A DNA stretch of 45,164 nucleotides from positions 1-45,164 of the forward strand of contig JBKEDC010000040.1 of NCBI GenBank assembly GCA_047975205.1, in the 5' to 3' direction. The position numbers were made by a program, and so were the translations under genes. Origin of the DNA: JBKEDC01 sp047975205 (lineage in GTDB: Bacteria > Bacteroidota > Bacteroidia > Bacteroidales > Prolixibacteraceae). Each line of letters begins with the position of its first letter. Within the stretch, counting starts at the first letter, position 1. Positions 7,573 through 16,157 of this stretch are shown piece by piece. The notes beneath the pieces are model-generated. The model saw only the letters and a list, made by a program, of their open reading frames with translations, did no database searches and had not been told where the DNA came from.

Positions 7573-8379
7573 ATGAATAAATATTTAATATTTTCACTTA
7601 CACTACTTTTTGCCTGTACTTTTTCGCAAGCTCAAACCATAAATCAAACGGATGCAAATGGTTTAAAACAAGGCACATGGGGAAAGTTCACTTCGGAAGG
7701 TACTCCTATATATGAAGGTACATTCAAAGATGGTAAACCTATCGGTACTTGGAAAAGATATCATTCCAACGGTATAATTCGAGCACAATTAACCTATGTT
7801 GAAAATACAGACTTTTGCAGCGTATTGCTATTCGATAATACCGGAAAGAAAATTGCTTCGGGGGGCTACGTGAATGAACAAAGAGAAGGAGTTTGGCTAT
7901 TCTTTAGGAATATGATTAAGGTGTGTGAGGAATATTATATAGATGGTAAGAAAACAGGTAATTCCGCTACATTCTACGATACCGGTGAGTTAATGAGCGA
8001 AAGTAATTTTGCCAATGGAACAGCTAATGGAGCATATCGAGCCTACAATAAAGATGGGAGCGTTTATTTTGAATGTATGATGAAAGATGGGATGCGAGAT
8101 GGCTATTGTCAGATATTTTTTGATAACGGCGCAGTAGAAATTATCGGCTACTATGAAAAAGATATTCGAGAAAAAGATTGGGAATATTTTCATAAAGATG
8201 GGAGCAAGGCCTATACGTTACATTATAAAGGAGGATTGGTTACCAATACTGCCGTCCTCGATAGCGTTAGTGCACTCCGGTTAAAAGGCATGGAGAAAGA
8301 TGGTAAACATATCGCCGATCCCGAGCAATTTATGGATAACCCTAGTCAATACATGCAAATACTGAGGAATAAACAATGA
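7573..8379 (+). CDS. Secreted MORN/YwqK-like repeat protein
   Basis: A 268-residue protein with a clear signal peptide (MNKYLIFSLTLLFACTFSQAQ). The rest is a series of MORN/YwqK-type repeats with the pattern G-x-W-x-x-Y/F-x-x-D/N-G, for example GTWGKFTSEGTPIYEGTFKDG, GVWLFFRNMIK and DWEYFHKDGSKAYTLHYKGG. YwqK-domain proteins are common exported proteins in Bacteroidetes. The 'antitoxin' label sometimes given to them is not supported here, since there is no partner toxin. The stop overlaps the xseA start by 4 bp (ATGA), so the gene shares an operon with exonuclease VII, possibly only for convenience of expression. Confidence 0.85.
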   Translation: MNKYLIFSLTLLFACTFSQAQTINQTDANGLKQGTWGKFTSEGTPIYEGTFKDGKPIGTWKRYHSNGIIRAQLTYVENTDFCSVLLFDNTGKKIASGGYVNEQREGVWLFFRNMIKVCEEYYIDGKKTGNSATFYDTGELMSESNFANGTANGAYRAYNKDGSVYFECMMKDGMRDGYCQIFFDNGAVEIIGYYEKDIREKDWEYFHKDGSKAYTLHYKGGLVTNTAVLDSVSALRLKGMEKDGKHIADPEQFMDNPSQYMQILRNKQ

Positions 8380-9749
8380 CGGAACAAACACTTACCCTAT
8401 CGCAATTAAGTTCGGAAGTTCACTCCGCTATCAGCAATGCATTTCCTCGCATGGTTTGGCTTGTTGCTGAAATAAGTGAGCTAAATGTAAATAGAAATGG
8501 ACATTGCTATTTGGAGTTAGTAGAGATAGATGAGGAAACACAAAGAGTGATTGCTCGCAGTCGAGCTACAATCTGGTCGTATAGTTTTCTTATGATTAAA
8601 TCTTACTTTGAAACAAGCACCGGGCAACGCTTCAAACAAGGTATCAAAGTCATGGTAGAGGTTTCTATAGAGTTTCATCAATTGTATGGTCTCAGTCTCA
8701 ACATTAAGAATATTAATCCCACCTACACATTGGGAGACATGGCAGTAAAGCGGAAAGCTATCATCGAGAAACTTAAGTCCAATGGGGTATATTCCATGAA
8801 TAAAGAACTTGAACTGCCGCTTGTTGCTCAACGTATTGCTATTATTTCATCGCCCACAGCTGCCGGCTTACAAGATTTTATGCAGCAACTGCAGCATAAT
8901 CCGGCAAAAATTGCTTTTCATACGGAGCTTTTTGAGGCTATTATGCAAGGTGAGCAAACGGCACCATCGGTTATTGCAGCACTTGAAGCGGTGGCTGAGT
9001 TTTACGAAGATTACGACTTGGTAGTTATCATTCGGGGGGGAGGTGCCCAATTGGATTTAGCAAGCTTTGATGATTACGAACTGGCAAATAACGTTGCACA
9101 ATTTCCACTACCTGTCATTACAGGTATCGGTCACGACAAAGATGAAACTATTATTGATTTAGTGGCATGTCATAGCTTGAAGACGCCTACTGCTGTTGCC
9201 GAGTTTTTAATCTCCGGAGCCACTCAACTTTATCAACTTATCAAAGAATTTGAATACCGTCTGCAAGAAATAACTCCTTTTGCTCTGGAGCAACAAGAAA
9301 ACTATTTTGCACAGATTGGGAGAAGACTCAATCAGGCTGTTCACCATTATGTAGATAAAGAAGAATTTAAATTTGAAACTCGGAAAAATCAAGCAATTAA
9401 ATACAGTGAACAGTTTTTAATCAGGCAATCAAATAAGCTGGGAAAGGGGTTCCAGAAGATTATCACCGGCATCCCTCTACGATTAGAAGGAGAAATGCAT
9501 CATTTCCATTATGTTTCACAAACTATTAAGCTAAGAGTTGAGCAAGTGCTACATGCACAGCAGGCTAAACTTGATGCTTACGAATTGTGCAAACATATGA
9601 ATGATCCTAAACAAATACTTATGCGGGGGTATTCTGTGTTATATAAAGATGGCAAGCTTATTAAATCGAGCAAGCAACTTCAAGATGGAGATGAAATAGA
9701 GACGCATCTTGCTAATGGGAAAGTAAAAAGTGTGGTAACTAAAAAATAA
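8376..9749 (+). CDS. xseA: Exodeoxyribonuclease VII large subunit
   Basis: 457 residues. The N-terminal OB-fold (LTLSQLSSEVHSAISNAFPRMVWLVAEISELN) binds single-stranded DNA. The catalytic domain carries the family motifs RIAIISSPTAAGLQDF, VVIIRGGGAQLDLASFDDYELA, FPLPVITGIGHDKDETIIDLVA and KTPTAVAEFLI. A coiled coil follows and the C-terminus ends in RGYSVLYKDGKLIKSSKQL. With XseB it forms exonuclease VII, which degrades single-stranded DNA from both ends in mismatch repair and damage processing. It overlaps the upstream gene by 4 bp and is followed after 4 bp by xseB. Confidence 0.97.
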   Translation: MTEQTLTLSQLSSEVHSAISNAFPRMVWLVAEISELNVNRNGHCYLELVEIDEETQRVIARSRATIWSYSFLMIKSYFETSTGQRFKQGIKVMVEVSIEFHQLYGLSLNIKNINPTYTLGDMAVKRKAIIEKLKSNGVYSMNKELELPLVAQRIAIISSPTAAGLQDFMQQLQHNPAKIAFHTELFEAIMQGEQTAPSVIAALEAVAEFYEDYDLVVIIRGGGAQLDLASFDDYELANNVAQFPLPVITGIGHDKDETIIDLVACHSLKTPTAVAEFLISGATQLYQLIKEFEYRLQEITPFALEQQENYFAQIGRRLNQAVHHYVDKEEFKFETRKNQAIKYSEQFLIRQSNKLGKGFQKIITGIPLRLEGEMHHFHYVSQTIKLRVEQVLHAQQAKLDAYELCKHMNDPKQILMRGYSVLYKDGKLIKSSKQLQDGDEIETHLANGKVKSVVTKK

Positions 9750-9753
9750 AAGT

Positions 9754-9960
9754 ATGGCAAAGAAAAAGCTGAGCTATAAGGAAGCGGTTCTAGAAATAGA
9801 AGAGATTCTAGATCAGATAGAGAATAATAAATTGGATATCGACGAGTTATCTATAAAGGTTAAGCGTGTATCTATTCTAATAAAGGAATGTAAAACTAAA
9901 CTTCATACTACTCAAAAAGAAGTGGAAGATATTTTAAACACTATGAATAATGAAGAATAA
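9754..9960 (+). CDS. xseB: Exodeoxyribonuclease VII small subunit
   Basis: 68 residues starting MAKKKLSYKEAVLEIEEILDQIENNKLDIDEL, the typical two-helix hairpin of XseB (SYKEAxxxLExIxxxLExxxLxLDEL). Several copies wrap the long helices of XseA and control access to the nuclease. It lies 4 bp downstream of xseA. The following 177 bp to the next gene hold no recognisable gene or clear terminator. Confidence 0.95.
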   Translation: MAKKKLSYKEAVLEIEEILDQIENNKLDIDELSIKVKRVSILIKECKTKLHTTQKEVEDILNTMNNEE

Positions 9961-10137
9961 TGAAGCGAGGAATTGTGGCTTCTTTGTTACAGCAGCACAG
10001 CTTTGTTAATTGCATAGACACCGATACCTGTAGTTTATTATAAAAGCTGTATTATTGCACTTGAATTTAGCATTCTGAATAACAAGGAGCATGTAGGATT
10101 ATGCCGGTTATTCTAATTGTTTTGAAGTTATTTAAAC

Positions 10138-11175
10138 ATGGAAGATTTACAACTATTTCAGGCCACATCTGTTCATTATATGGCTATTTTGCAGCTCTGG
10201 GAGGCTTCGATTCGGGCAACACATTACTTTTTAAGAGAAGAAGATTTACAGTTCTATAAAAAAAAAATGGAGCATCAATACCTGAAAGAAGTAAACTTAT
10301 TTGGTCTGCAAACGAGTAAAGGGCAGTTAGTGGGTTTTATGGGTGTTAGTCAAATGGAGTTGGAGATGCTGTTCATCCACCCGCAACACATGCGCAAGGG
10401 GTTGGGAAAAGCTTTAGTCCAAACAGCTACTCAATCGTTGGGTATTTCTAAAACGAGTGTGAATGAACAAAACCATTCGGCGGTAAACTTCTATAAAAAA
10501 TGTGGGTTTGAAGTCATTAACAGGTCAGAAACTGATGCTCAAGGAAAGCCTTACCCTATTTTACATCTGGAAATTAGCAGTGCTCAAGCTGCTATGTTCG
10601 TAGATTGGGATAATTATGCCGATAGCTGGGAGAGCACGCCCGGTGTAAAAGATTTTGCGCAATTATGTTTTAAAGATTTGAACGCACGATTTAAATTGCA
10701 AGGTTTGCGTATCCTCGATTTTGGTTGTGGAACAGGATTGCTGACTCAATTGCTCCATGCTGCCGGTGCGCAAGTTGTGGCGGTTGACAGCTCGGCCAAA
10801 ATGATTGAGATGCTTAATGTCAAGAAACTAAATGGAGTGCAAACACTAGTAAGCGAACTGAATGCTGCCGATATTTACAATCAAGAAGTATTGCAAAAGC
10901 CTTTCGATCTGATTATAGCTTCATCGGTATTAGCATTTATTCCTAATCAACAAGAAAAATTAGAGCAACTGAAGGGGTTACTTCATCCTCAAGGAAGCTT
11001 CATACAGTGGGATTGGCAGAAACTGGAAGAACAAGCTGATTTTGGCTTCCATAGCAATGAGTTACAAGACTTATATGAGCAAGTGGGCTTGAATGTGATT
11101 ACCATTGCCGAGAGTTTTTCAGTTGATAGTGAAAACGGTCGCTTTGCGGCTCTGATAGGTCATGCTCAGTTGTAA
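10138..11175 (+). CDS. Fused GNAT acetyltransferase and SAM methyltransferase
   Basis: 345 residues in one uninterrupted frame with two enzyme domains. Residues 1-147 are a GNAT N-acetyltransferase: LEMLFIHPQHMRKGLGKALV contains the R/Q-x-x-G-x-G/A acetyl-CoA loop, and NHSAVNFYKKCGFEVINRSETD is the typical end. Residues about 148-345 are a class I methyltransferase: motif I ILDFGCGTGLLTQLL (about 192-206), acidic VVAVDSSAKMIEML, DLIIASSVLAFIP, then LKGLLHPQGSFIQWDW. Each half resembles stand-alone proteins. There is no linker of note. The substrate is unknown; the fusion suggests both act on the same small molecule or protein, but that is inference. Confidence 0.85.
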   Translation: MEDLQLFQATSVHYMAILQLWEASIRATHYFLREEDLQFYKKKMEHQYLKEVNLFGLQTSKGQLVGFMGVSQMELEMLFIHPQHMRKGLGKALVQTATQSLGISKTSVNEQNHSAVNFYKKCGFEVINRSETDAQGKPYPILHLEISSAQAAMFVDWDNYADSWESTPGVKDFAQLCFKDLNARFKLQGLRILDFGCGTGLLTQLLHAAGAQVVAVDSSAKMIEMLNVKKLNGVQTLVSELNAADIYNQEVLQKPFDLIIASSVLAFIPNQQEKLEQLKGLLHPQGSFIQWDWQKLEEQADFGFHSNELQDLYEQVGLNVITIAESFSVDSENGRFAALIGHAQL

Positions 11176-11233
11176 TCTATCTTGTGATATATGGGCATTT
11201 ATTAAAGATTAGGCAAATTGCCGGGGTTTATAC

Positions 11234-11241
11234 TATATTTG
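11234..11241 (+). promoter_or_regulatory. -7 promoter element
   Basis: TATATTTG fits the Bacteroidetes TAnnTTTG element and lies 23 bp before the start of the small membrane protein. No well-spaced -33 TTTG is visible; the nearest TTG ends 13 bp upstream. Confidence 0.5.
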
Positions 11242-11264
11242 AAGCATCTTAAAAGCATATAATT

Positions 11265-11576
11265 ATGAAAGTAGAATTTAAAAACCATCTTACTTTACGT
11301 ACTGTTCCGAGTAAAATGACTAAAATAGAACTTATTTGTTCCGTTTTTACGTGGTTGTTAGTATTAGGGTTTATGGCTATTGTCTTTGTTGTATTTGCCG
11401 ACAAAGGTACCAACGCTCTCTTCGTGCAAACCATGGTTACTTGGACAACCGTATTGGCAGCAGCTGTTGTAGCATCATTTGTTATTGATATTAAACAAAG
11501 AATAGTTAATCCGGGTAGTATTTTGTGGTTAGCTTTTCTAATCTACATACTTATCAATGTGATTGAAAAATTGTAA
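11265..11576 (+). CDS. Small membrane protein of unknown function
   Basis: 103 residues. The N-terminus is charged and cytoplasmic-looking (MKVEFKNHLTLRTVPSKMTK), followed by hydrophobic segments at about 22-45, 52-74 and 84-101. The protein is basic between the segments and has no signal peptide cleavage motif, so a three-TM inner-membrane protein is likely. I do not recognise the family. It has its own -7 box. Its stop codon is part of the next gene's promoter, so it is probably a single-gene unit. Confidence 0.7.
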   Translation: MKVEFKNHLTLRTVPSKMTKIELICSVFTWLLVLGFMAIVFVVFADKGTNALFVQTMVTWTTVLAAAVVASFVIDIKQRIVNPGSILWLAFLIYILINVIEKL

Positions 11577-11581
11577 CTTTG
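11574..11581 (+). promoter_or_regulatory. -7 promoter element of ychF overlapping a stop codon
   Basis: TAACTTTG matches TAnnTTTG, and its first three bases are the TAA stop of the upstream membrane-protein gene. The ychF ATG follows 28 bp downstream. Confidence 0.6.
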
Positions 11582-11609
11582 CACCTCAAAAAAATTAGAA
11601 CACCTTACA

Positions 11610-12710
11610 ATGGCTTTAAAATGTGGTATTGTCGGTTTGCCTAATGTAGGCAAATCAACACTCTTTAATTGTTTGTCGAATGCCAAAGCACAGTCGGCAA
11701 ATTTTCCTTTCTGTACGATAGAACCCAATGTCGGGGTTATTACTGTTCCGGATGAACGTTTAAATAAATTGGCTGATATTATTAATCCGGAACGTATCGT
11801 TCCTACTACTGTTGAAATTGTTGATATTGCCGGTCTGGTTCGAGGAGCGAGTAAAGGGGAAGGTTTGGGTAATAAATTCTTAGGAAATATTCGAGAAACT
11901 GATGCTATTATTCATGTCCTACGCTGTTTTGAGGATGAAAATATTACACATGTTGATAATACAATAGATCCTGTTCGCGATAAAGAAACTATCGATATCG
12001 AACTTCAACTGAAAGATTTAGAAACAGTGGAATCTAGATTGCAGAAGGTAGAAAAGCAAGCTCGAACAGGTAAAGATCGTGATGCTATGAAACAAGTAGA
12101 GGTGCTCTCTGCATTTCGCGATGCATTACTGGCAGGGAAATCTGCCCGCACAGTAGAGGTTGACGATATGGATAAACATATTGCTGATGATTTGCAATTA
12201 CTTACCAATAAACCCATTCTTTACGTCTGCAATGTTGATGAAGCTTCGTTGAAATCAGGAAATCAACATGTGGAGGCTGTTAAACTGGCTATTACCGATG
12301 AAAATGCAGAAATGCTTGTAATTGCAGCGGCTACCGAAGCCGATATTGCTGAGCTCGAAGATTATGAAGAACGTCAGATGTTTTTAGAAGATTTGGGTTT
12401 AACAGAGTCAGGGGTGGCAAAACTTATTAAATCGGCATATAAATTACTGCAATTAGAAACTTATTTTACTGCCGGAGTTAAAGAAGTGCGCGCTTGGACA
12501 TATTACAAGGGAGCAAAAGCGCCTCAGGCTGCCGGAGTAATACATACCGACTTTGAAAAAGGTTTCATTCGAGCTGAAGTTATTAAGTTCAATGATTTTA
12601 TTACCTTAAGAGGAGAACAAGCCTGTAAAGAAGCCGGTAAGATGGGTGTTGAGGGTAAAGAATATGTGGTGCAAGATGGCGATATCATGCACTTTCGCTT
12701 TAATGTATAA
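11610..12710 (+). CDS. ychF: Ribosome-associated ATPase YchF/OLA1
   Basis: 366 residues. The G1 motif GLPNVGKST is at residues 8-16, followed by NFPFCTIEPNVG (switch I region), the G3 motif DIAGLVRGASKGEGLGNKFL and the family's NxxE-type G4 replacement (CNVDE), which explains ATP rather than GTP preference. A coiled-coil insert (about 130-170) and a C-terminal TGS domain (TYFTAGVKEVRAWTYYKG...DFEKGFIRAEVI) complete the fold. YchF is a universally conserved P-loop NTPase that binds ribosomes and affects oxidative stress responses. Length is normal. A strong terminator follows at 12737. Confidence 0.97.
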   Translation: MALKCGIVGLPNVGKSTLFNCLSNAKAQSANFPFCTIEPNVGVITVPDERLNKLADIINPERIVPTTVEIVDIAGLVRGASKGEGLGNKFLGNIRETDAIIHVLRCFEDENITHVDNTIDPVRDKETIDIELQLKDLETVESRLQKVEKQARTGKDRDAMKQVEVLSAFRDALLAGKSARTVEVDDMDKHIADDLQLLTNKPILYVCNVDEASLKSGNQHVEAVKLAITDENAEMLVIAAATEADIAELEDYEERQMFLEDLGLTESGVAKLIKSAYKLLQLETYFTAGVKEVRAWTYYKGAKAPQAAGVIHTDFEKGFIRAEVIKFNDFITLRGEQACKEAGKMGVEGKEYVVQDGDIMHFRFNV

Positions 12711-12736
12711 TTTACACCATATTTAAATATAAGTTG

Positions 12737-12771
12737 GAGTGAGCAACATCAGGCTGCTCACTCTTCTTTTT
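12737..12771 (+). terminator. Rho-independent terminator after ychF
   Basis: A perfect 9-bp stem GAGTGAGCA / TGCTCACTC with a 9-base loop, followed by TTCTTTTTAT. Confidence 0.85.
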
Positions 12772-12787
12772 ATACAACGATTGCATT

Positions 12788-13519
12788 ATGACTAAATTGT
12801 TATCTTATATTTTAACTCCTATCAGCTTATTACTGTTTTGTTTTTATCTTTTTTTCTTTCATATAGTACAACTAGTTTGTCAGTTATTTAGCGAACGGGT
12901 ACGTCAGAAATCGATTGTTCCTTTATGCTATATGCTTTCTTACTGTCCGCTTTGGGTCGGTGCTAAGATCAAGTTTGAAGGTTTTAAAGATATTCCCGAA
13001 AACCGACCACTTGTTATATTGTCGAATCATCAATCGGCTTTGGATATTCCTGCTTTGGTAGTCGGTTTTAAAAATAAATATATGCGCTTTGTGGCAAAAA
13101 AGTCTTTAGAGAAGGGAGTCCCTAGTGTGTCGCATAACCTGAAAGTAGGAGGATCAGCTTTGATTGATAGATCTAATCCGCGCCAAGCAATTGGTGAGAT
13201 TGCTAAGTTGGGTAAGCTTGTTGAAAAAGAAAATGGAGCAGTGAGTATATTTCCGGAAGGTACACGCACGAGAAATGGAAAAATGCGTAAGTTTCAATCT
13301 TCGGGAGTTACCACTTTATTAAAATATACGCCATCAGCATTGGTAATCCCTGTTGTCATTCAAGGAAATTATGAACTAAGTAAAGATGGCATATTTCCAC
13401 TTCCTTGGGGAGTGAAGTTAAATTATACTGCTTTAACTCCCATTGAAACTAAAGATAAAACAGGCGAAGAAGTTACACTAGAAGCTGAGAATGCCATCCG
13501 AGAATATTTAGGAGAGTAG
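12788..13519 (+). CDS. plsC: 1-acylglycerol-3-phosphate acyltransferase (PlsC-like)
   Basis: 243 residues. An N-terminal hydrophobic segment (about 6-33) anchors the protein to the inner membrane. The HX4D catalytic motif is H81-QSAL-D86 (SNHQSALDIP), and the acceptor-phosphate motif is FPEGTRTRNGKMRKFQSG-like (SIFPEGTRTRNG). The later VIPVVIQG motif is also present. The family transfers an acyl chain to lysophosphatidic acid in phospholipid synthesis. The gene is monocistronic between the ychF terminator and the following two-component pair, with 70 bp after it. Confidence 0.92.
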   Translation: MTKLLSYILTPISLLLFCFYLFFFHIVQLVCQLFSERVRQKSIVPLCYMLSYCPLWVGAKIKFEGFKDIPENRPLVILSNHQSALDIPALVVGFKNKYMRFVAKKSLEKGVPSVSHNLKVGGSALIDRSNPRQAIGEIAKLGKLVEKENGAVSIFPEGTRTRNGKMRKFQSSGVTTLLKYTPSALVIPVVIQGNYELSKDGIFPLPWGVKLNYTALTPIETKDKTGEEVTLEAENAIREYLGE

Positions 13520-13589
13520 GATATAATGCTTTTTTAGGCATAATATTTAGATGAATGCTAGAAAGTAGAAAGTAATAAATGGCGTATAG

Positions 13590-14267
13590 ATGAAAATACT
13601 TATTATTGAAGATGAACAGCAATTATTGAGCAGTATTAGAGAATCTTTAGAAAAAGAGCAGATTTTAGTGGAAGTTGCCGGTGAATATTACGAGGCTGTA
13701 GAGAAGATTATGCTCTACGATTATGACTGTATTTTACTGGATATTATGCTGCCTAACGGAAATGGAATTGATATACTGAAAGAACTGAAGAAGGCTGGAA
13801 AACCTAATAATGTGATCATCATTTCAGCTAAGGATTCTTTAGATGACAAGCTGATAGGGCTAGATTTAGGTGCCGATGACTATTTAACTAAACCATTTCA
13901 TTTGGCAGAACTTAATGCTAGAATCAAAGCTGTAATTCGTCGTAAGAATCAAGACGGCAATCATATGTTGATGGTTTCGAATGCTCAACTAGATATAGCC
14001 GAGCGTATGTTTCGAGTAAACGACAAACCTGTACACTTAAATCGAAAAGAGTTTGATATACTATATTATTTTATGCTCAATAAAAATAGGATAGTTCCAA
14101 AACCGGCTCTAGCAGAACATGTTTGGGGCGATAATATCGATAATGCTGATAATTTTGATTTTATCTACTACCAAATAAAAAATATCAGAAAAAAGCTAAT
14201 TGATTCAGAAGCAAGAATAAATATTGAAGCAATTTATGGCATTGGCTATAAATTGGTAGAATTATAG
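13590..14267 (+). CDS. OmpR-family response regulator
   Basis: 225 residues. The receiver domain has acidic pocket E7/D8, phosphoacceptor D51 (CILLDIMLPNGNG) and conserved K101 (ADDYLTKPFH). A winged-helix DNA-binding domain follows (about 128-225), with LNRKEFDILYYFMLNKNRIVPKPALAEHVWG and the end IEAIYGIGYKLVEL. It should bind DNA when phosphorylated by the kinase encoded 28 bp downstream. The likely target near at hand is the PepSY-like lipoprotein gene behind the kinase, as such trios recur in Bacteroidetes; that link is inferred. Confidence 0.95.
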   Translation: MKILIIEDEQQLLSSIRESLEKEQILVEVAGEYYEAVEKIMLYDYDCILLDIMLPNGNGIDILKELKKAGKPNNVIIISAKDSLDDKLIGLDLGADDYLTKPFHLAELNARIKAVIRRKNQDGNHMLMVSNAQLDIAERMFRVNDKPVHLNRKEFDILYYFMLNKNRIVPKPALAEHVWGDNIDNADNFDFIYYQIKNIRKKLIDSEARINIEAIYGIGYKLVEL

Positions 14268-14295
14268 AGTCTATTCAGATAATACACATAGATCA

Positions 14296-15582
14296 ATGAA
14301 GCTGCTAAACCAATCAATAAAGTATTTGTCAATTACAGTATTGGCTTTAATGACAGCCTGGTCGGTCGTGCTTTATTTTTTTGTACAAAGTGAAATTATA
14401 GAAACAGCCGATGAGGAATTAGAGAACCAGAAACGATTGATTATTCAAAAAATGATCAATGATTCCATTGTTGTAACAAAAGAACAATTTGATGAAAATC
14501 AGTATGTTTTAAGTAGTATAAATGAAAGAGAAATCTTGCAAGCTAAAGATCAATACGTAGATACCATGATATATATGCAGGATGCAGATGATGAGTCCTT
14601 AGAATTAGAACCGGTTAGAATGCTAGTTGCAACATGCAATATTAAAGGTAGGCATTATAGGTTGAGGGTAGTAAGTCCTGTTATTGAGCAAAGCGATTTA
14701 ATTAAGGCTTTATTTTGGAATATTGCAGGCTTATACCTGATAATTACATTAAGCATTGTAGTCGTTAATGGCATGATATTGAAAAAATTGTGGCATCCAT
14801 TCTATACATTTTTGGATCGACTTAAAGCTTATAAAATAGGAGAGTCGAAACCCATACGAAATGTAGATACTCAAATAGAAGAATTTATTGATTTGCAACA
14901 GACTGTCAGCGAGATGAATAAACACAGTTTGAAAGCTTTCAACCGACAAAAAGAGTTTATAGAGAATGCCTCTCACGAATTGCAGACACCTTTGGCTATA
15001 GCGAATAATAAATTTGAACTTTTATTCGAAAGTGAACAATTGCAAGATACTCAAGCCGAGAAAATAAATGAGATTTATCAGATCTTACAGCGCCTGACAA
15101 GATTGAATAAATCCTTATTGCTGTTGTCTAAGATTGAGAATAATCAGTTTACGACCGTTGCAGACATCTCAATCAATAAACGTATTTTCCAAATCAGAAC
15201 AGAGCTACAAGAATATATTCATTTTAAGAATATAAACTTTATGGTACTGGAGGAAGAAACTGTGTCGCAGAAAATGGATGTTATACTGGTAGATGTATTG
15301 TTTGGTAACCTAATTAGGAATGCTATTTTCCACAATAAAGAAAATGGTATAGTAGAATTGAGTTTAACTAAGAATAGTTTCGTTATCTGTAATACCGGGA
15401 ATGAAGTATCACTAAATGAGGATAATATTTTCAATAGGTTTCAGAAATCAGATGCATCAACTAAAGGATCCGGATTAGGTTTATCAATAGTTAAAGCCAT
15501 AGCAGATGCATATCACATGAAAGTATCTTATTGTTTCTGCAAAGGGAAGCATTGGTTTAAAATTATTTTCAATAACGAATAA
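14296..15582 (+). CDS. Membrane sensor histidine kinase
   Basis: 428 residues. TM1 is at about 9-30 and TM2 at about 138-161, enclosing a periplasmic sensor of roughly 105 acidic residues. A short linker leads to the dimerisation domain with phosphoacceptor H227 (ENASHELQTPLA). The ATPase domain has the N box (NLIRNAIFHNKENG) and a G box (GSGLGLSIVKAIADAY). The proline of the canonical SHELRTP is kept, but Arg is replaced by Gln. It lies 28 bp behind its cognate regulator. The signal is unknown; PepSY-like partners suggest envelope status. Confidence 0.95.
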   Translation: MKLLNQSIKYLSITVLALMTAWSVVLYFFVQSEIIETADEELENQKRLIIQKMINDSIVVTKEQFDENQYVLSSINEREILQAKDQYVDTMIYMQDADDESLELEPVRMLVATCNIKGRHYRLRVVSPVIEQSDLIKALFWNIAGLYLIITLSIVVVNGMILKKLWHPFYTFLDRLKAYKIGESKPIRNVDTQIEEFIDLQQTVSEMNKHSLKAFNRQKEFIENASHELQTPLAIANNKFELLFESEQLQDTQAEKINEIYQILQRLTRLNKSLLLLSKIENNQFTTVADISINKRIFQIRTELQEYIHFKNINFMVLEEETVSQKMDVILVDVLFGNLIRNAIFHNKENGIVELSLTKNSFVICNTGNEVSLNEDNIFNRFQKSDASTKGSGLGLSIVKAIADAYHMKVSYCFCKGKHWFKIIFNNE

Positions 15583-15611
15583 AATTCCCAATTTTTTCTA
15601 GAATTGCTTCC

Positions 15612-15619
15612 TACTTTTG
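15612..15619 (+). promoter_or_regulatory. -7 promoter element of the lipoprotein gene
   Basis: TACTTTTG matches TAnnTTTG and lies 33 bp before the ATG, just after the kinase gene, so the lipoprotein may be expressed separately from the two-component genes. Confidence 0.5.
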
Positions 15620-15652
15620 TCCATTATAAATCTCTATAAATTATATAACAGT

Positions 15653-16102
15653 ATGAAACAATTTAGACTTTTGACAGTGTTTGCCACCTTTTTGGCTCTA
15701 TTTTTATCATGTAACGACGATGATGACAGGTATGAAGTTGTATTATCAGAAGGAGATATTCCGACAGAAATTATAACTTATACTAATGACCACTTTCCTG
15801 AAAATGCCATAAAGAAGGCTATCAAAGACACAGAAAGAACTGTAACTTATGAGTTGTTTTTGGAAGGAGGTATTGAACTAGACTTCGATGAGAATTACGA
15901 AATTTACGACATTGATGGAACAACTAAACTACCCGATTCCGTAATTCCGGATCCTATATTAGCTTATGTCACTGAAAATTATCCGAAACAAGTTATAACC
16001 GACTGGGAATTGGAGAATGCTCATCAACAAGTAGAACTAAATAATAATTTGGAGTTAGAGTTCGATTTAGACGGAACATTTATCAGAATAGATAACGACT
16101 AG
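15653..16102 (+). CDS. PepSY-like lipoprotein
   Basis: 149 residues from the ATG at 15653; an upstream in-frame ATG at 15617 lies on top of the -7 box and is rejected. The N-terminus MKQFRLLTVFATFLALFLSC is a lipoprotein signal with the cysteine at residue 20, followed by CNDDDD, an Asp run that favours surface or periplasmic outer-membrane retention. Two similar halves contain PTEIITYTNDHFPENAIKKA and DPILAYVTENYPKQVITDWE, each followed by strands ending in D-rich turns, the layout of the PepSY-like (PF11396-type) fold. The protein is very acidic. It follows the two-component pair and is probably its target or accessory sensor. Confidence 0.85.
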   Translation: MKQFRLLTVFATFLALFLSCNDDDDRYEVVLSEGDIPTEIITYTNDHFPENAIKKAIKDTERTVTYELFLEGGIELDFDENYEIYDIDGTTKLPDSVIPDPILAYVTENYPKQVITDWELENAHQQVELNNNLELEFDLDGTFIRIDND

Positions 16103-16113
16103 AAAATCGCTTG

Positions 16114-16150
16114 ACTCGAATGAAAGGATCTGATTCTTTCATTCGAGTGA
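16114..16150 (+). terminator. Hairpin terminator after the lipoprotein gene
   Basis: ACTCGAATGAAAG and CTTTCATTCGAGT pair perfectly over 13 bp with a loop of about 9 bases. Only a short T-rich stretch (TTTCTT) follows, so termination is probable rather than certain. Confidence 0.65.
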
Positions 16151-16157
16151 TTTCTTC

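Noticed and set aside
7573..8379. Antitoxin function for the YwqK-like protein
   Set aside because: It has a signal peptide and no toxin gene beside it; the name is only an inherited database label.
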